Part shown: piece after piece, positions 1-6,166 of the stretch
Layout of the letters: each line of letters starts with the position of its first letter
How positions within the stretch are numbered: the first letter of the stretch is position 1
NCBI GenBank assembly: GCA_946886875.1
Contig: CAMPJN010000196.1
Location: 1-7,000 of the forward strand
From: an uncultured Pseudomonas sp.
GTDB lineage: Bacteria; Pseudomonadota; Gammaproteobacteria; Pseudomonadales; Pseudomonadaceae
Direction: 5' to 3'
DNA length: 7,000 nucleotides
The notes under the pieces: model-generated
Databases searched by the model: none
What the model was told of the DNA's origin: nothing
What the model saw: the letters and a program-made list of their open reading frames with translations, nothing else
Made by a program: the position numbers and the translations under genes

Positions 1-802
1 GCACCTTGATCGGCGCCTTGAACATCTCGACGAATTCCATCAGGCCCTGGTTGGCCCGGCACAGCGCGCCCGAATAGCTGTAAGCGTCGGCGTCGTTCTG
101 CGGGAATTCCTCGAGCTTGCGGATATCCACCTTGCCGACCAGCGCGGAGATGTCCTGGTTGTTCTCGTCGCCCGGTTCGGTCTTGGCGATACCGACCTGG
201 TTGAGGATCGAGGGGTAGAGCTTGACCACGCGGAACTGGCTGATATCGCCGCCGAATTCGTTCAGGCGTTTGGTCGCCCAGGGCGACATGATGCTGTTCA
301 GGTAGCGCCGCGGAATGCCGTATTCCTCTTCGAGGATGGCGCCGTCTTCATCGACGTTGAACAGCCCCAGTGGCGACTCGAACACCGGCGAGCCCTTGAT
401 CGCATAGAAGGGTACTTTCTCCATCAGGTGCTTGAGCTTTTCCGCCAGAGACGATTTACCGCCACCGACCGGGCCCAGCAAATAGAGGATCTGTTTCTTC
501 TCTTCCAGGCCCTGGGCGGCATGGCGGAAATAGGAAACGATCTGGTCGATGCATTCTTCCATGCCGTGGAAATCGGCGAAGGCCGGGTAACGGCGAATGA
601 CTTTATTGGAGAAGATTCGCGATAGCCGCGAGTTGCTCGACGTGTCGACCAGCTCCGGTTCGCCAATCGCCAGCAACAGGCGCTCGGCCGCGGTGACATA
701 GGCGCCGCGATCCTCTTTGCACAGCTCAAGGTACTCCTGAAGGGAGTATTCCTCCTGGCGTGTCGCCTCGAAACGTTGCTGGAAGTGGCTGAATATACTC
801 AT
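1..802 (-). CDS. prkA: PrkA family AAA+ serine protein kinase, N-terminal part (cut by window edge)
   Basis: This is the first 267 codons of a protein that continues past the left edge; the family is about 640 residues. The translation begins MSIFSHFQQRFEATRQEEYS, the characteristic start of PrkA/YeaG proteins. A Walker A P-loop, GPVGGGKS, is visible at residues 110-117 with Lys116, so the visible part belongs to the N-terminal AAA_PrkA ATPase domain; the C-terminal kinase-like domain is outside the window. PrkA/YeaG is a cytoplasmic protein linked to stationary-phase, nitrogen-starvation and general stress responses, usually followed by a yeaH-type gene and a spoVR-type gene. Those would lie to the left and cannot be seen here. 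The ATG at 800-802 is preceded by a good Shine-Dalgarno, GAGG at 810-813, with a 7-nt spacer. The 277 bp upstream hold no gene, so prkA probably has its own promoter. Family assignment is very secure; the kinase substrate is unknown here. Confidence 0.96.
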   Translation of the reverse strand, partial: MSIFSHFQQRFEATRQEEYSLQEYLELCKEDRGAYVTAAERLLLAIGEPELVDTSSNSRLSRIFSNKVIRRYPAFADFHGMEECIDQIVSYFRHAAQGLEEKKQILYLLGPVGGGKSSLAEKLKHLMEKVPFYAIKGSPVFESPLGLFNVDEDGAILEEEYGIPRRYLNSIMSPWATKRLNEFGGDISQFRVVKLYPSILNQVGIAKTEPGDENNQDISALVGKVDIRKLEEFPQNDADAYSYSGALCRANQGLMEFVEMFKAPIKV

Positions 803-863
803 GACGTCACCTCGCTCGATGCTTGGAGCCGGTCCGGTATCGGTCATGCGGGTGCCTGGACGC

Positions 864-879
864 TGTCACGTGCGTGACA
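864..879. promoter_or_regulatory. Perfect 16-bp inverted repeat in the prkA leader (operator or RNA hairpin)
   Basis: The sequence TGTCACG-TG-CGTGACA has two perfect 7-bp arms around a 2-bp centre and ends 62 bp before the prkA start codon. Its size and symmetry suit a dimeric helix-turn-helix regulator. In RNA it could also fold as a short hairpin with a 4-nt loop. It matches none of the Pseudomonas operators I can recall with confidence (Vfr, Anr, NtrC), so I assign no regulator. The palindrome is observed; a regulatory role is inferred. Confidence 0.4.
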
Positions 880-923
880 TGAAAATCCCCCATACACCTA
901 AAAGTCTTACCGATGGCCCGGGT

Positions 924-937
924 GCCGGTTGGCCGGC
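924..937. repeat. Short GC-rich inverted repeat in the prkA leader
   Basis: GCCGG-TTGG-CCGGC has perfect 5-bp arms and a 4-nt loop. It lies within what would be the 5' leader of prkA if transcription starts at the upstream candidate promoter. It could form a small RNA hairpin, but arms this short and GC-rich are common by chance in such DNA. Confidence 0.25.
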
Positions 938-948
938 TCTACCTGTAA

Positions 949-976
949 TTTGATGGCCTGAGCTAAAGGATAGTTC
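949..976 (-). promoter_or_regulatory. Candidate AlgU (RpoE-type) promoter for prkA
   Basis: Read on the minus strand, GAACTA (971-976) is followed after 17 bp by TCAAA (949-953). The extracytoplasmic-function sigma factor AlgU of Pseudomonas recognises about GAACTT-N16/17-TCTGA or TCNAA, so the essential GAAC and the spacing fit, with one mismatch in the -35 box. Transcription would start near 940, giving a leader of about 140 nt before prkA. Nearby on the same strand, CTATCCTT (about 966-973) resembles a sigma-S -10 box but lacks a good -35. A stress-type promoter suits prkA, but this is pattern matching only. Confidence 0.28.
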
Positions 977-1036
977 GTAATCGGCGAGATAAAGGGCCAG
1001 CGATCGATAACAGGATATTACCGTTCATCGGAGAGA

Positions 1037-1062
1037 GGCCGCAGCCCAGGGCTGCCGCGGCC
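1037..1062 (-). terminator. GC-rich hairpin downstream of glpE, possible weak terminator
   Basis: Seven bases GCAGCCC (1041-1047) pair with GGGCTGC (1049-1055) across a 1-nt centre. Outer GGCC arms extend the stem with a 3-nt bulge. The hairpin begins about 18 bp after the glpE stop, where the pdxA-glpE block ends. On the minus strand it is followed by TCTCTCC rather than a run of T, so it is at best a weak intrinsic terminator; it may instead protect the 3' end or assist Rho-dependent ending. Confidence 0.45.
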
Positions 1063-1079
1063 TTGGCGGGGCAATAAAA

Positions 1080-1412
1080 TTATTCTTCCACGGGCGTTTG
1101 CGCGGTTTCTTCGGGATAAGTCGCGCGCCAGAGCTCGAACCCGCCATCCAGGCTATAGACCTCGGCAAAGCCCTGGCCGACCAGGTAGGCCGCCGCGCTC
1201 TGGCTGGAATTACCGTGATAACAGGCGACTATCAGCGGCTGGTCGAGGTCGGCCTTGGCAATGAAGTCATGCAGGGAGTGATTGTCCAGGTGCTTTGAGC
1301 CGGCGATATGACCGGCGGCAAAGCTTTGTGGGTCGCGCACATCGACCACTACCGCGCCTTGCTCGCGCAGCGTCTGGGCCTGTTGCGGGGCGATACGTTT
1401 GAATTCGTTCAT
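1080..1412 (-). CDS. glpE: GlpE single-domain rhodanese, thiosulfate sulfurtransferase
   Basis: A 110-residue cytoplasmic protein of one rhodanese domain, matching the usual GlpE length of about 108. It transfers a sulfane sulfur from thiosulfate to cyanide or, more likely in the cell, to another thiol acceptor. The active-site loop CYHGNS is at residues 64-69 with Cys64 as the persulfide-forming residue, as in the GlpE family. The N-terminal VVVDVRDP and [10 protein letters not shown] segments are standard rhodanese CH2A-type motifs. The frame stays open upstream to about 1550, but that extension lies inside apaH. The ATG at 1410-1412 has a strong Shine-Dalgarno, AAGGAG (1418-1423), with a 5-nt spacer, and yields the conserved start MNEFKRI. 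The start overlaps the apaH stop as ATGA, so translation is probably coupled to apaH. Unlike enterobacteria, where glpE sits with glpG and glpR, the gene here ends the pdxA-apaH block; a link to glycerol metabolism is therefore not indicated. Confidence 0.95.
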   Translation of the reverse strand: MNEFKRIAPQQAQTLREQGAVVVDVRDPQSFAAGHIAGSKHLDNHSLHDFIAKADLDQPLIVACYHGNSSQSAAAYLVGQGFAEVYSLDGGFELWRATYPEETAQTPVEE

Positions 1413-2233
1413 AGGTGCTCCTTCGGGCACTCGCAGCGATGTAGCTCGCCGTTGTCTACGTTCAACAAGGTCAGGGCGCCGCCCCAGATGCAGCCGGTAT
1501 CCAGAGCGAACAGGCCGGGTTCGGTGCATTTGCCTTCCAATGCCGCCCAATGACCGAAGATGATCTTCACGTCGCGGGTTTTACGCCGGGGATGGCTGAA
1601 CCAGGGGGCGTAGCCCTTGGGGGCGGTGTCGGCATCTTCCTTGTGTTTCAGTTCCAGGGTGCCGTCGGCTTTGCAAAAACGCATGCGGGTGAGGTAGTTG
1701 GTGATTACCCGCAGGCGGGTGATGCCGTGCAGATCCTTGTCCCACTTGGCCGGCTCGTTACCGTACATACCGTCGAGGAACAGCGGCAGGCGCGCATCGT
1801 CGCGCAGCACTTCCTCGACTTCGCCGGCGCGCTTCAAGGCTTTTTGCAGGGTCCATTGCGGTGGGATACCAGCGTGCACCAGGGCGATTTTGCGCTCGCT
1901 GTCGTAGTGCAGCAGTTTTTGCCGGCGTAGCCAGTCGAGCAGCAGGTCGCGGTCCGGCGCATCGAGGATTTCCTGCAGGGTATCGGCTTTCTTCAGGCGT
2001 TCGATGTTGTACGCGACCGCGAGCAGGTGCAAATCATGATTGCCCAGCACGCAGGTCACGGCATCGCGCATGCCATACAGGAAGCGCAGGGTGGCGAGCG
2101 ACTGAGGGCCTCGGTTGACCAGGTCGCCGACCAGCCAGAGGCGATCTTTAGCGGGGTCGAAGGCCACGCGTTGCAGCAGGCATTGCAGGGGTTGCAGGCA
2201 GCCTTGCACGTCGCCGACGGCATAGGTAGCCAT
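1409..2233 (-). CDS. apaH: ApaH, symmetrical diadenosine tetraphosphatase
   Basis: A 274-residue metallophosphatase, close to the 280 residues of the E. coli enzyme, that splits Ap4A into two ADP and also acts on NpnN RNA caps. The metal-binding motifs are in order: GDVQGC at residues 7-12 (Asp8), GDLVNRG at 36-42 (Asp37), GNHD at 64-67, HAG from His120, and GHW with His228. The CIWGG segment at 248-252 is also typical of ApaH. Motif I has Gln10 where the superfamily and E. coli ApaH have His; from memory, other Pseudomonas ApaH proteins carry Gln as well, so this is probably a lineage variant. The ATG at 2231-2233 shares one base with the apaG stop (TGATG) and has no strong Shine-Dalgarno, so reinitiation after apaG is likely. 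The stop overlaps the glpE start. Losing ApaH raises Ap4A and alters stress and biofilm behaviour in several bacteria. Confidence 0.97.
   Translation of the reverse strand: MATYAVGDVQGCLQPLQCLLQRVAFDPAKDRLWLVGDLVNRGPQSLATLRFLYGMRDAVTCVLGNHDLHLLAVAYNIERLKKADTLQEILDAPDRDLLLDWLRRQKLLHYDSERKIALVHAGIPPQWTLQKALKRAGEVEEVLRDDARLPLFLDGMYGNEPAKWDKDLHGITRLRVITNYLTRMRFCKADGTLELKHKEDADTAPKGYAPWFSHPRRKTRDVKIIFGHWAALEGKCTEPGLFALDTGCIWGGALTLLNVDNGELHRCECPKEHL
1418..1423 (-). promoter_or_regulatory. Ribosome binding site of glpE
   Basis: AAGGAG on the minus strand, 5 nt before the glpE ATG and inside the last apaH codons. It decides the short start over the longer open frame extending to about 1550. Confidence 0.75.
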
Positions 2234-2613
2234 CAGTGCAGTGATCCGGGTACGGCCAGGCGGAAAGGCGCGATGCTGGCGTCGAAACGTTTGCCGTCTT
2301 CGGCGAGCATCGAATAGCTGCCCTGCATGATGCCGACATGGGTGGCCATGACGGTGCCGCTGCTATAGGTATGGCTGGCGCCTACGGCGATATGCGGTTG
2401 CTGGCCGACCACGCCGGCACCGCGCACTTCCTGCACGCGGCCGTCGCCATCGGTGATGACCCAGTGGCGCGAAAGCAACTGTGCGGGCAACTGGCCGTTG
2501 TTGACTATGGTGACGGTATAGGCGAAGGCGAACCGGTTCTGTTCCGGCAGCGACTGCTCCGGGAGGTAGCGGGTGGCGACGCTGACGTCGATTTGGTAAC
2601 GATGATCGGGCAT
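2233..2613 (-). CDS. apaG: ApaG domain protein
   Basis: A 126-residue protein consisting of one ApaG domain (fibronectin type III-like beta-sandwich), the normal family length of 124-127. The conserved core is clear: [10 protein letters not shown] (27-36), [13 protein letters not shown] (46-58), the GxGxxG motif GAGVVG (65-70), SSGTVM (84-89), MQGSYSM (96-102) and the end FRLAVPG. The molecular role of ApaG is not settled; it binds pyrophosphate-like ligands weakly in some reports and its gene nearly always precedes apaH. The frame is open to about 2727, but the conserved start is the ATG at 2611-2613 ([12 protein letters not shown]). The Shine-Dalgarno is poor: only AGCAGG about 10 nt upstream. 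The gene follows ksgA after a 137-bp gap and touches apaH by one base. Confidence 0.95.
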   Translation of the reverse strand: MPDHRYQIDVSVATRYLPEQSLPEQNRFAFAYTVTIVNNGQLPAQLLSRHWVITDGDGRVQEVRGAGVVGQQPHIAVGASHTYSSGTVMATHVGIMQGSYSMLAEDGKRFDASIAPFRLAVPGSLH

Positions 2614-2670
2614 ATACAAAAACCTGCTCAAATCTGCTGCACCCAAAGTGCATTGAACGCTGCCTGCTAA

Positions 2671-2682
2671 GCCGCGCGCGGC
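2671..2682. repeat. 12-bp GC palindrome in the ksgA-apaG gap
   Basis: GCCGCGCGCGGC is a perfect palindrome about 58 bp upstream of apaG. It may be a chance product of high GC content; no regulator is suggested. Confidence 0.2.
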
Positions 2683-2723
2683 CCGTGCGCTGGAGTGCGG
2701 CGGCGCAGGGCGGAGGTTCTGCG

Positions 2724-2745
2724 GCACCGCACGCGTTAACGGTGC
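2724..2745. repeat. Inverted repeat just after the ksgA stop
   Basis: GCACCG (2724-2729) and CGGTGC (2740-2745) are perfect 6-bp arms around a 10-nt loop, starting about 5 bp past the ksgA stop on the transcribed strand. There is no T run after it, so it is not a convincing intrinsic terminator. It may modulate read-through or mRNA stability between ksgA and apaG-apaH-glpE. Confidence 0.35.
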
Positions 2746-2750
2746 ACGGA

Positions 2751-3572
2751 TCAGTCTAGCTGCTGTCCGCCCGCCTCGGGCTGATCGGCCAACTGGTCGG
2801 CCAGGCGCACGAAGGCGGCCAGGTCGAGTTGTTCGGGGCGCAAGCTGCCGTCTACGCCAGCAGCTTCGATCGCTTCGGCCGGTAGGAGTTTCTTCAGCGT
2901 GTTGCGCAAGGTTTTACGGCGCTGATTGAAGGCTTCGCGTACCACTCGTTCGAGCAGACGATGATTCTTCGCCGGGTGCGGCAGAACCTCATGGGGTACC
3001 AGGCGCACGATTGCCGAGTCGACCTTGGGTGGCGGATTGAAAGCCCCAGGGCCGACATTGAACAGGTGTTCGACCCGGCAATGGTACTGCACCATGATCG
3101 ACAGCCGGCCCCAGTCGCCGCCGCCAGGTTCGGCGGCCAGGCGCTCGACCACTTCCTTCTGCAGCATAAAGTGCATGTCGCGGATCAGCGCGGCGTTATC
3201 CAACAAATGGAAGATCAGCGGCGTGGAGATGTTGTAAGGCAGGTTGCCGACCACGCGCAGGCTATGGGGCGCCGGTTGGAGGCTGGCGAAGTCGAACTTC
3301 AGCGCATCGCCCTGATGCAGTCGGAAGCGCGGTTCGGCGGCGAACATGCCGTTGAGGATCGGAATCAGGTCGCGATCCAGCTCGATCACATCGAGTTGCG
3401 CGCCGCTGTTCAACAGCCCCTCGGTCAAGGCACCCTGGCCTGGGCCGATTTCCAGCATGCGCTCGCCTTCACGGGCATGGATGGCGCGCAGGATGCGATG
3501 AATCACGCCGGCGTCGTGCAGAAAGTTCTGGCCGAAGCGCTTGCGTGCGCGGTGTTGGGGATGATCGGACAA
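2751..3572 (-). CDS. ksgA: 16S rRNA (A1518/A1519-N6)-dimethyltransferase KsgA/RsmA
   Basis: A 273-residue SAM-dependent RNA methyltransferase of usual length. It dimethylates two adjacent adenines in the 3'-terminal hairpin of 16S rRNA during late 30S assembly; loss gives kasugamycin resistance. The N-terminus RKRFGQNFL (10-18) is diagnostic. SAM motif I is [10 protein letters not shown] (41-50), the acidic ribose contact is in ELD (64-66), GDA is at 88-90, and the catalytic NLPY motif is at 110-113. The C-terminal [13 protein letters not shown] (215-227) is also family-specific. The start is TTG at 3570-3572: the translation from there ([11 protein letters not shown]) matches family N-termini, GGAG lies 8 nt upstream, and no in-frame ATG or GTG occurs between the upstream stop and this TTG. 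The gene follows pdxA by 114 bp and precedes apaG by 137 bp. Confidence 0.97.
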   Translation of the reverse strand: MSDHPQHRARKRFGQNFLHDAGVIHRILRAIHAREGERMLEIGPGQGALTEGLLNSGAQLDVIELDRDLIPILNGMFAAEPRFRLHQGDALKFDFASLQPAPHSLRVVGNLPYNISTPLIFHLLDNAALIRDMHFMLQKEVVERLAAEPGGGDWGRLSIMVQYHCRVEHLFNVGPGAFNPPPKVDSAIVRLVPHEVLPHPAKNHRLLERVVREAFNQRRKTLRNTLKKLLPAEAIEAAGVDGSLRPEQLDLAAFVRLADQLADQPEAGGQQLD

Positions 3573-3580
3573 GACAGCAG

Positions 3581-3584
3581 CTCC
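3581..3584 (-). promoter_or_regulatory. Ribosome binding site supporting the TTG start of ksgA
   Basis: GGAG on the minus strand, 8 nt before the TTG at 3570-3572. It is the only evident Shine-Dalgarno near the conserved KsgA N-terminus and supports initiation at TTG. Confidence 0.6.
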
Positions 3585-3592
3585 AAGTTTCG

Positions 3593-3687
3593 AGCCACAA
3601 GCGGCAAGCCAGTGCCCAAAGCAAAATTACCAAGGCGCGCAGCTTACCAGTTGCGGCCGCTGACGGCACCCCGCCAGGCTTGTAGCT
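3593..3687. repeat. Inverted repeat spanning the pdxA-ksgA gap (possible decayed dispersed repeat)
   Basis: AGCCACAAGC (3593-3602) is the inverted copy, with one mismatch, of GCTTGTAGCT (3678-3687), separated by 75 bp. Words such as GCTTGTAGCT and CAAGCGGCAAGC resemble the degenerate GCTTG/AGCT-rich intergenic repeats seen in many Pseudomonas genomes. The right arm ends at the pdxA stop codon. The stretch between the arms holds no gene and no clear promoter. The repeat is observed; its identity as a dispersed element is inferred from memory. Confidence 0.3.
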
Positions 3688-4679
3688 CAACTTTGACTGG
3701 CGGCCATTTGAAAGGCGGTCTCCAGAGCGACTTGCAGGCTGCCGCTGTCGATATTACCGCTGCCGGCCAGGTCCAGCGCAGTGCCGTGATCGACCGAGGT
3801 GCGGATGATCGGCAGGCCGAGGGTGACGTTGACCGCGGCGCCGAAGCCTTTGTACTTGAGTACTGGCAGGCCTTGGTCGTGGTACATCGCCAGTACCGCG
3901 TCGCACTGGTCGAGGTGTTTTGGGGTGAACAGGGTGTCCGCCGGCAGCGGGCCGATCAGGGTCATGCCTTCGCCGCGCAATTGTTCCAGCGCCGGTTCGA
4001 TAATTTCAATTTCTTCACGGCCTAGATGGCCGCCTTCGCCGGCATGGGGGTTGAGACCGCAGACCAGGATGCGCGGGTGGGCGATACCGAATTTATTGCG
4101 CAAATCGTGATCGAGAATGCGGGTCACGCGCTTCAGGCGTTCGCCGGTAATGGCCGCCACCACCTCCTTGAGCGGCAGGTGGGTGGTCACCAGGGCCACG
4201 CGCAGGCCACGAGTGGCGAGCATCATCACCACCTGTTCGGTGTGGGTCAGTTCGGCGAGAAACTCGGTGTGCCCGGAAAACGCGATGCCTGCCTCGTTGA
4301 TCACGCCTTTATGCACCGGGGCGGTAATCATGCCGGCGAAATCTCCAGCGATGCAGCCCTGGCCGGCGCGGGTTAGCGTCTCCAGCACGTAGGCGGCATT
4401 GCGTTTGTCCAGTTGCCCTGGGGTCACCGCCGTGGCCAGGGGCGTATCCCAGACATACAAGTTGCCGGCTTGCGCGGGTTGTTGCGGCCATGCACCGGGG
4501 GTGACGGCGATCAGCTGGATACCCAAGCCGAGTTGTTGGGCACGTTCGCTAAGCAAACCGCGGTCGGCGATGGCGATTATCGGGTACGGCTGCGACTCGC
4601 GCGCCATCAACAGGCACAGGTCGGGACCGATGCCTGCTGGTTCGCCGGGGGTCAGTGCAAAAAGTCGGGGCGCGGTCAT
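3687..4679 (-). CDS. pdxA: 4-hydroxythreonine-4-phosphate dehydrogenase PdxA
   Basis: A 330-residue enzyme (E. coli 329) that oxidises 4-phosphohydroxy-L-threonine with NAD(P)+ in de novo pyridoxal 5'-phosphate synthesis; the unstable product goes on to PdxJ. The N-terminus carries the [12 protein letters not shown] signature (10-21). The divalent-metal ligands are visible as His167 in THLPL, His212 in NPHAGEGG and His267 in YHDQG, one position off the E. coli residues. GHTE (136-139) and [10 protein letters not shown] (294-303) complete the family pattern. The ATG at 4677-4679 gives the expected start [10 protein letters not shown]; its Shine-Dalgarno is weak (GAGAG about 8 nt upstream). A strong terminator lies between surA and this gene, so pdxA is probably the first gene of a separate pdxA-ksgA-apaG-apaH-glpE unit. 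Confidence 0.97.
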   Translation of the reverse strand: MTAPRLFALTPGEPAGIGPDLCLLMARESQPYPIIAIADRGLLSERAQQLGLGIQLIAVTPGAWPQQPAQAGNLYVWDTPLATAVTPGQLDKRNAAYVLETLTRAGQGCIAGDFAGMITAPVHKGVINEAGIAFSGHTEFLAELTHTEQVVMMLATRGLRVALVTTHLPLKEVVAAITGERLKRVTRILDHDLRNKFGIAHPRILVCGLNPHAGEGGHLGREEIEIIEPALEQLRGEGMTLIGPLPADTLFTPKHLDQCDAVLAMYHDQGLPVLKYKGFGAAVNVTLGLPIIRTSVDHGTALDLAGSGNIDSGSLQVALETAFQMAASQS

Positions 4680-4727
4680 CGGCGGGCTCTCGAATGGGCG
4701 GCGTCAGCGATGCGCCGGAATAAGCTA

Positions 4728-4733
4728 ATGATA
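4728..4733 (-). promoter_or_regulatory. Weak candidate -10 box for the pdxA operon
   Basis: TATCAT on the minus strand matches five of six bases of the sigma-70 -10 consensus and lies about 50 bp before the pdxA ATG, downstream of the surA terminator. No convincing -35 box lies 16-18 bp upstream. A promoter is expected in the interval 4680-4813 because of the terminator, but its exact place is uncertain. Confidence 0.22.
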
Positions 4734-4813
4734 GTGCGCCATCTTAGTGGCCTTGCCCCGGTGGGAGAAGGCGGTGCATGTCGGCGGCAAGGGGAACGGT
4801 GAGGCGCCAGGCG

Positions 4814-4852
4814 AAAAAAAGCCCGACTCTGCGCTTGGCATGGAGTCGGGCT
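4814..4852 (-). terminator. Rho-independent terminator after surA
   Basis: On the minus strand, AGCCCGACTC (4843-4852) and GAGTCGGGCT (4820-4829) form a perfect 10-bp, GC-rich stem with a 13-nt loop, followed at once by seven T (4814-4820, the first of which also closes the stem). The stem starts 21 bp after the surA stop. This is a textbook intrinsic terminator for lptD-surA transcripts. On the plus strand there is no T run, so it acts in one direction only. Confidence 0.92.
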
Positions 4853-4873
4853 CTTCAGTTCGAGGTCAGCCGA

Positions 4874-6166
4874 TTAGAGCTTGATCTCGACATAGGCTTC
4901 GTCGCGGATCTGCCGCAACCAGGTCTGCAGCTCCTCGTCGTACTTGCGGTTACGCAGGAGATTCATCGCCTGCTGCTCGCGGAACTGCGCGCTGCTGTCG
5001 GTGGCGCGGCGGCCCATGACCTGCAGTACGTGCCAACCGTAGGGGCTCTTGAATGGCTTGGATACTTCGCCGCTGGCGGTATCGTTCATCACCGCGCGGA
5101 ACTCCGGCACTAGCACGCTAGGGTCGATCCAGTTCAGGCTTCCGCCGTTAAGCGCGGAGCCCGGGTCTTCGGAGAAGTTTTTCGCCAGTTCGCCGAAATC
5201 TTCGCCAGCAAGAATACGCTGATGCAGGCGTTCGACCAGGCGTTTGGTTTCGGCTTCACTACGGATCTCGCTGGGCTTGATCAGGATATGCCGCACGCTG
5301 ACTTCGTCGCGTACCAGGGTATCGCCGCCGCGCTTCTCCAGCAGCTTGAGCATGATGAAGCCGCCGGGAGTGCGCAGTGGCTCGGTGACTTCGCCCACTG
5401 TCAGCGCGCCTATCATCGAGTCGAACGGAGGCGGCAGCTGTGCGGCTTTACGCCAGCCCATCTCGCCGCCTTCCAGGGCGGTTTCGCTGGCCGAGTTGGC
5501 AATTGCCAACTGGGCGAAATCCGCGCCTTCACGGGTCTGCTGATAAATCGCCTTGGCTTTGCGTTCGGCGGCCTGGATCGCCTCGGACGATGCGCCCTCG
5601 GTCACCGGGATAAGGATGTTGGCCAGACGGAACTCTTCCGAAAGCTGCATCTTGCCCAGGTCGGAAGCCAGGAAGTTCTGCACTTCCTGGTCGGTGACCT
5701 GGATGCGTTCGGCGACACGACGCTGGCGCACCCGGTTGATGATCATTTCCCGGCGCACCTGGTCGCGGGCTTCCTCGTAGGACAAACCATCACGCACCAG
5801 GGCGGCGCGGAACTGCTCGATACTCATGCCGTTGCGCTGGGCAATGGTGCCCAGTGCCTGGTTGAGTTCCTCATCGGTGATGCGGATGCCGGAGCGGTCG
5901 CCGATCTGCAGCTGGACGTTCTCGATGATCAAACGCTCGAGCACCTGCTGGCTAAGCACGTCTTCGGGCGGCAAGCTGGCACCGCGCTTGGCGATGGTTT
6001 GCTGCACTTCGCGCAGGCGCGCGTCGAGCTGGCTCTGCATGATCACGTCGTTGTCGACAATCGCCACGACGCGGTTGAGTGGACGTACTTCGGCCTGCGC
6101 CGCGGTACCCAGAAACAGCGCGCCCAGCAGCAGCGGGCGCACGAAATCAGAAAGCTTGATCTTCAC
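4874..6166 (-). CDS. surA: SurA, periplasmic chaperone and peptidyl-prolyl isomerase
   Basis: A 430-residue precursor (E. coli 428) that carries unfolded outer-membrane proteins across the periplasm to the BAM complex. Domains in order: signal peptide at about 1-25 (KIK, then hydrophobic [10 protein letters not shown], cleavage after AQA), N-terminal chaperone region to about 175, parvulin domain 1 at about 178-280 (EGGEMGW, TPGGF), parvulin domain 2 at about 288-386 ([30 protein letters not shown]), and a C-terminal helix ending [10 protein letters not shown]. Start: the codon run is GTG AAC GTG AAG. I chose the second GTG (6164-6166) because MKIKLSD matches the MKTKL start recalled for Pseudomonas SurA. 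The first GTG at 6170-6172 (432 residues) is also possible, with AAGG 5 nt upstream. A TTG at 6220 would extend it further but gives a poor signal peptide. The start lies inside the 3' end of lptD, so the two are co-transcribed. A strong terminator follows. Confidence 0.96.
   Translation of the reverse strand: MKIKLSDFVRPLLLGALFLGTAAQAEVRPLNRVVAIVDNDVIMQSQLDARLREVQQTIAKRGASLPPEDVLSQQVLERLIIENVQLQIGDRSGIRITDEELNQALGTIAQRNGMSIEQFRAALVRDGLSYEEARDQVRREMIINRVRQRRVAERIQVTDQEVQNFLASDLGKMQLSEEFRLANILIPVTEGASSEAIQAAERKAKAIYQQTREGADFAQLAIANSASETALEGGEMGWRKAAQLPPPFDSMIGALTVGEVTEPLRTPGGFIMLKLLEKRGGDTLVRDEVSVRHILIKPSEIRSEAETKRLVERLHQRILAGEDFGELAKNFSEDPGSALNGGSLNWIDPSVLVPEFRAVMNDTASGEVSKPFKSPYGWHVLQVMGRRATDSSAQFREQQAMNLLRNRKYDEELQTWLRQIRDEAYVEIKL

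Noticed and set aside
424..729. Minus-strand ORF of 101 codons inside prkA
   Set aside because: It is in a different frame from prkA, whose own frame reads through with a Walker A motif and the conserved N-terminus.
802..809. TGACGTCA palindrome at the prkA start codon
   Set aside because: It arises from the Shine-Dalgarno/start-codon sequence and is only 8 bp; chance is the simplest explanation.
1413..1550. N-terminal extension of glpE to 156 codons
   Set aside because: The extra 46 residues are arginine-rich out-of-frame apaH sequence; the ATG at 1412 has the Shine-Dalgarno and the family N-terminus.
2614..2727. N-terminal extension of apaG to 164 codons
   Set aside because: ApaG proteins are about 125 residues and conserved sequence starts only at the ATG at 2611-2613.
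3603..3618. Possible sigma-54 promoter upstream of ksgA
   Set aside because: On the minus strand TGG and TTGC fall at the right spacing, but the rest of the -24 box does not match, there is no enhancer-like site, and ksgA is a housekeeping gene within an operon.
3469..3690. Minus-strand ORF of 73 codons across the pdxA-ksgA gap
   Set aside because: It starts in the pdxA stop region, runs out of frame into ksgA, and has no recognisable domain.
2961..4025. Plus-strand ORF of 354 codons opposite ksgA and pdxA
   Set aside because: It lies antisense to two clear conserved genes and shows no recognisable domain; long antisense frames are common in GC-rich Pseudomonas DNA because stop codons are rare opposite biased codons.
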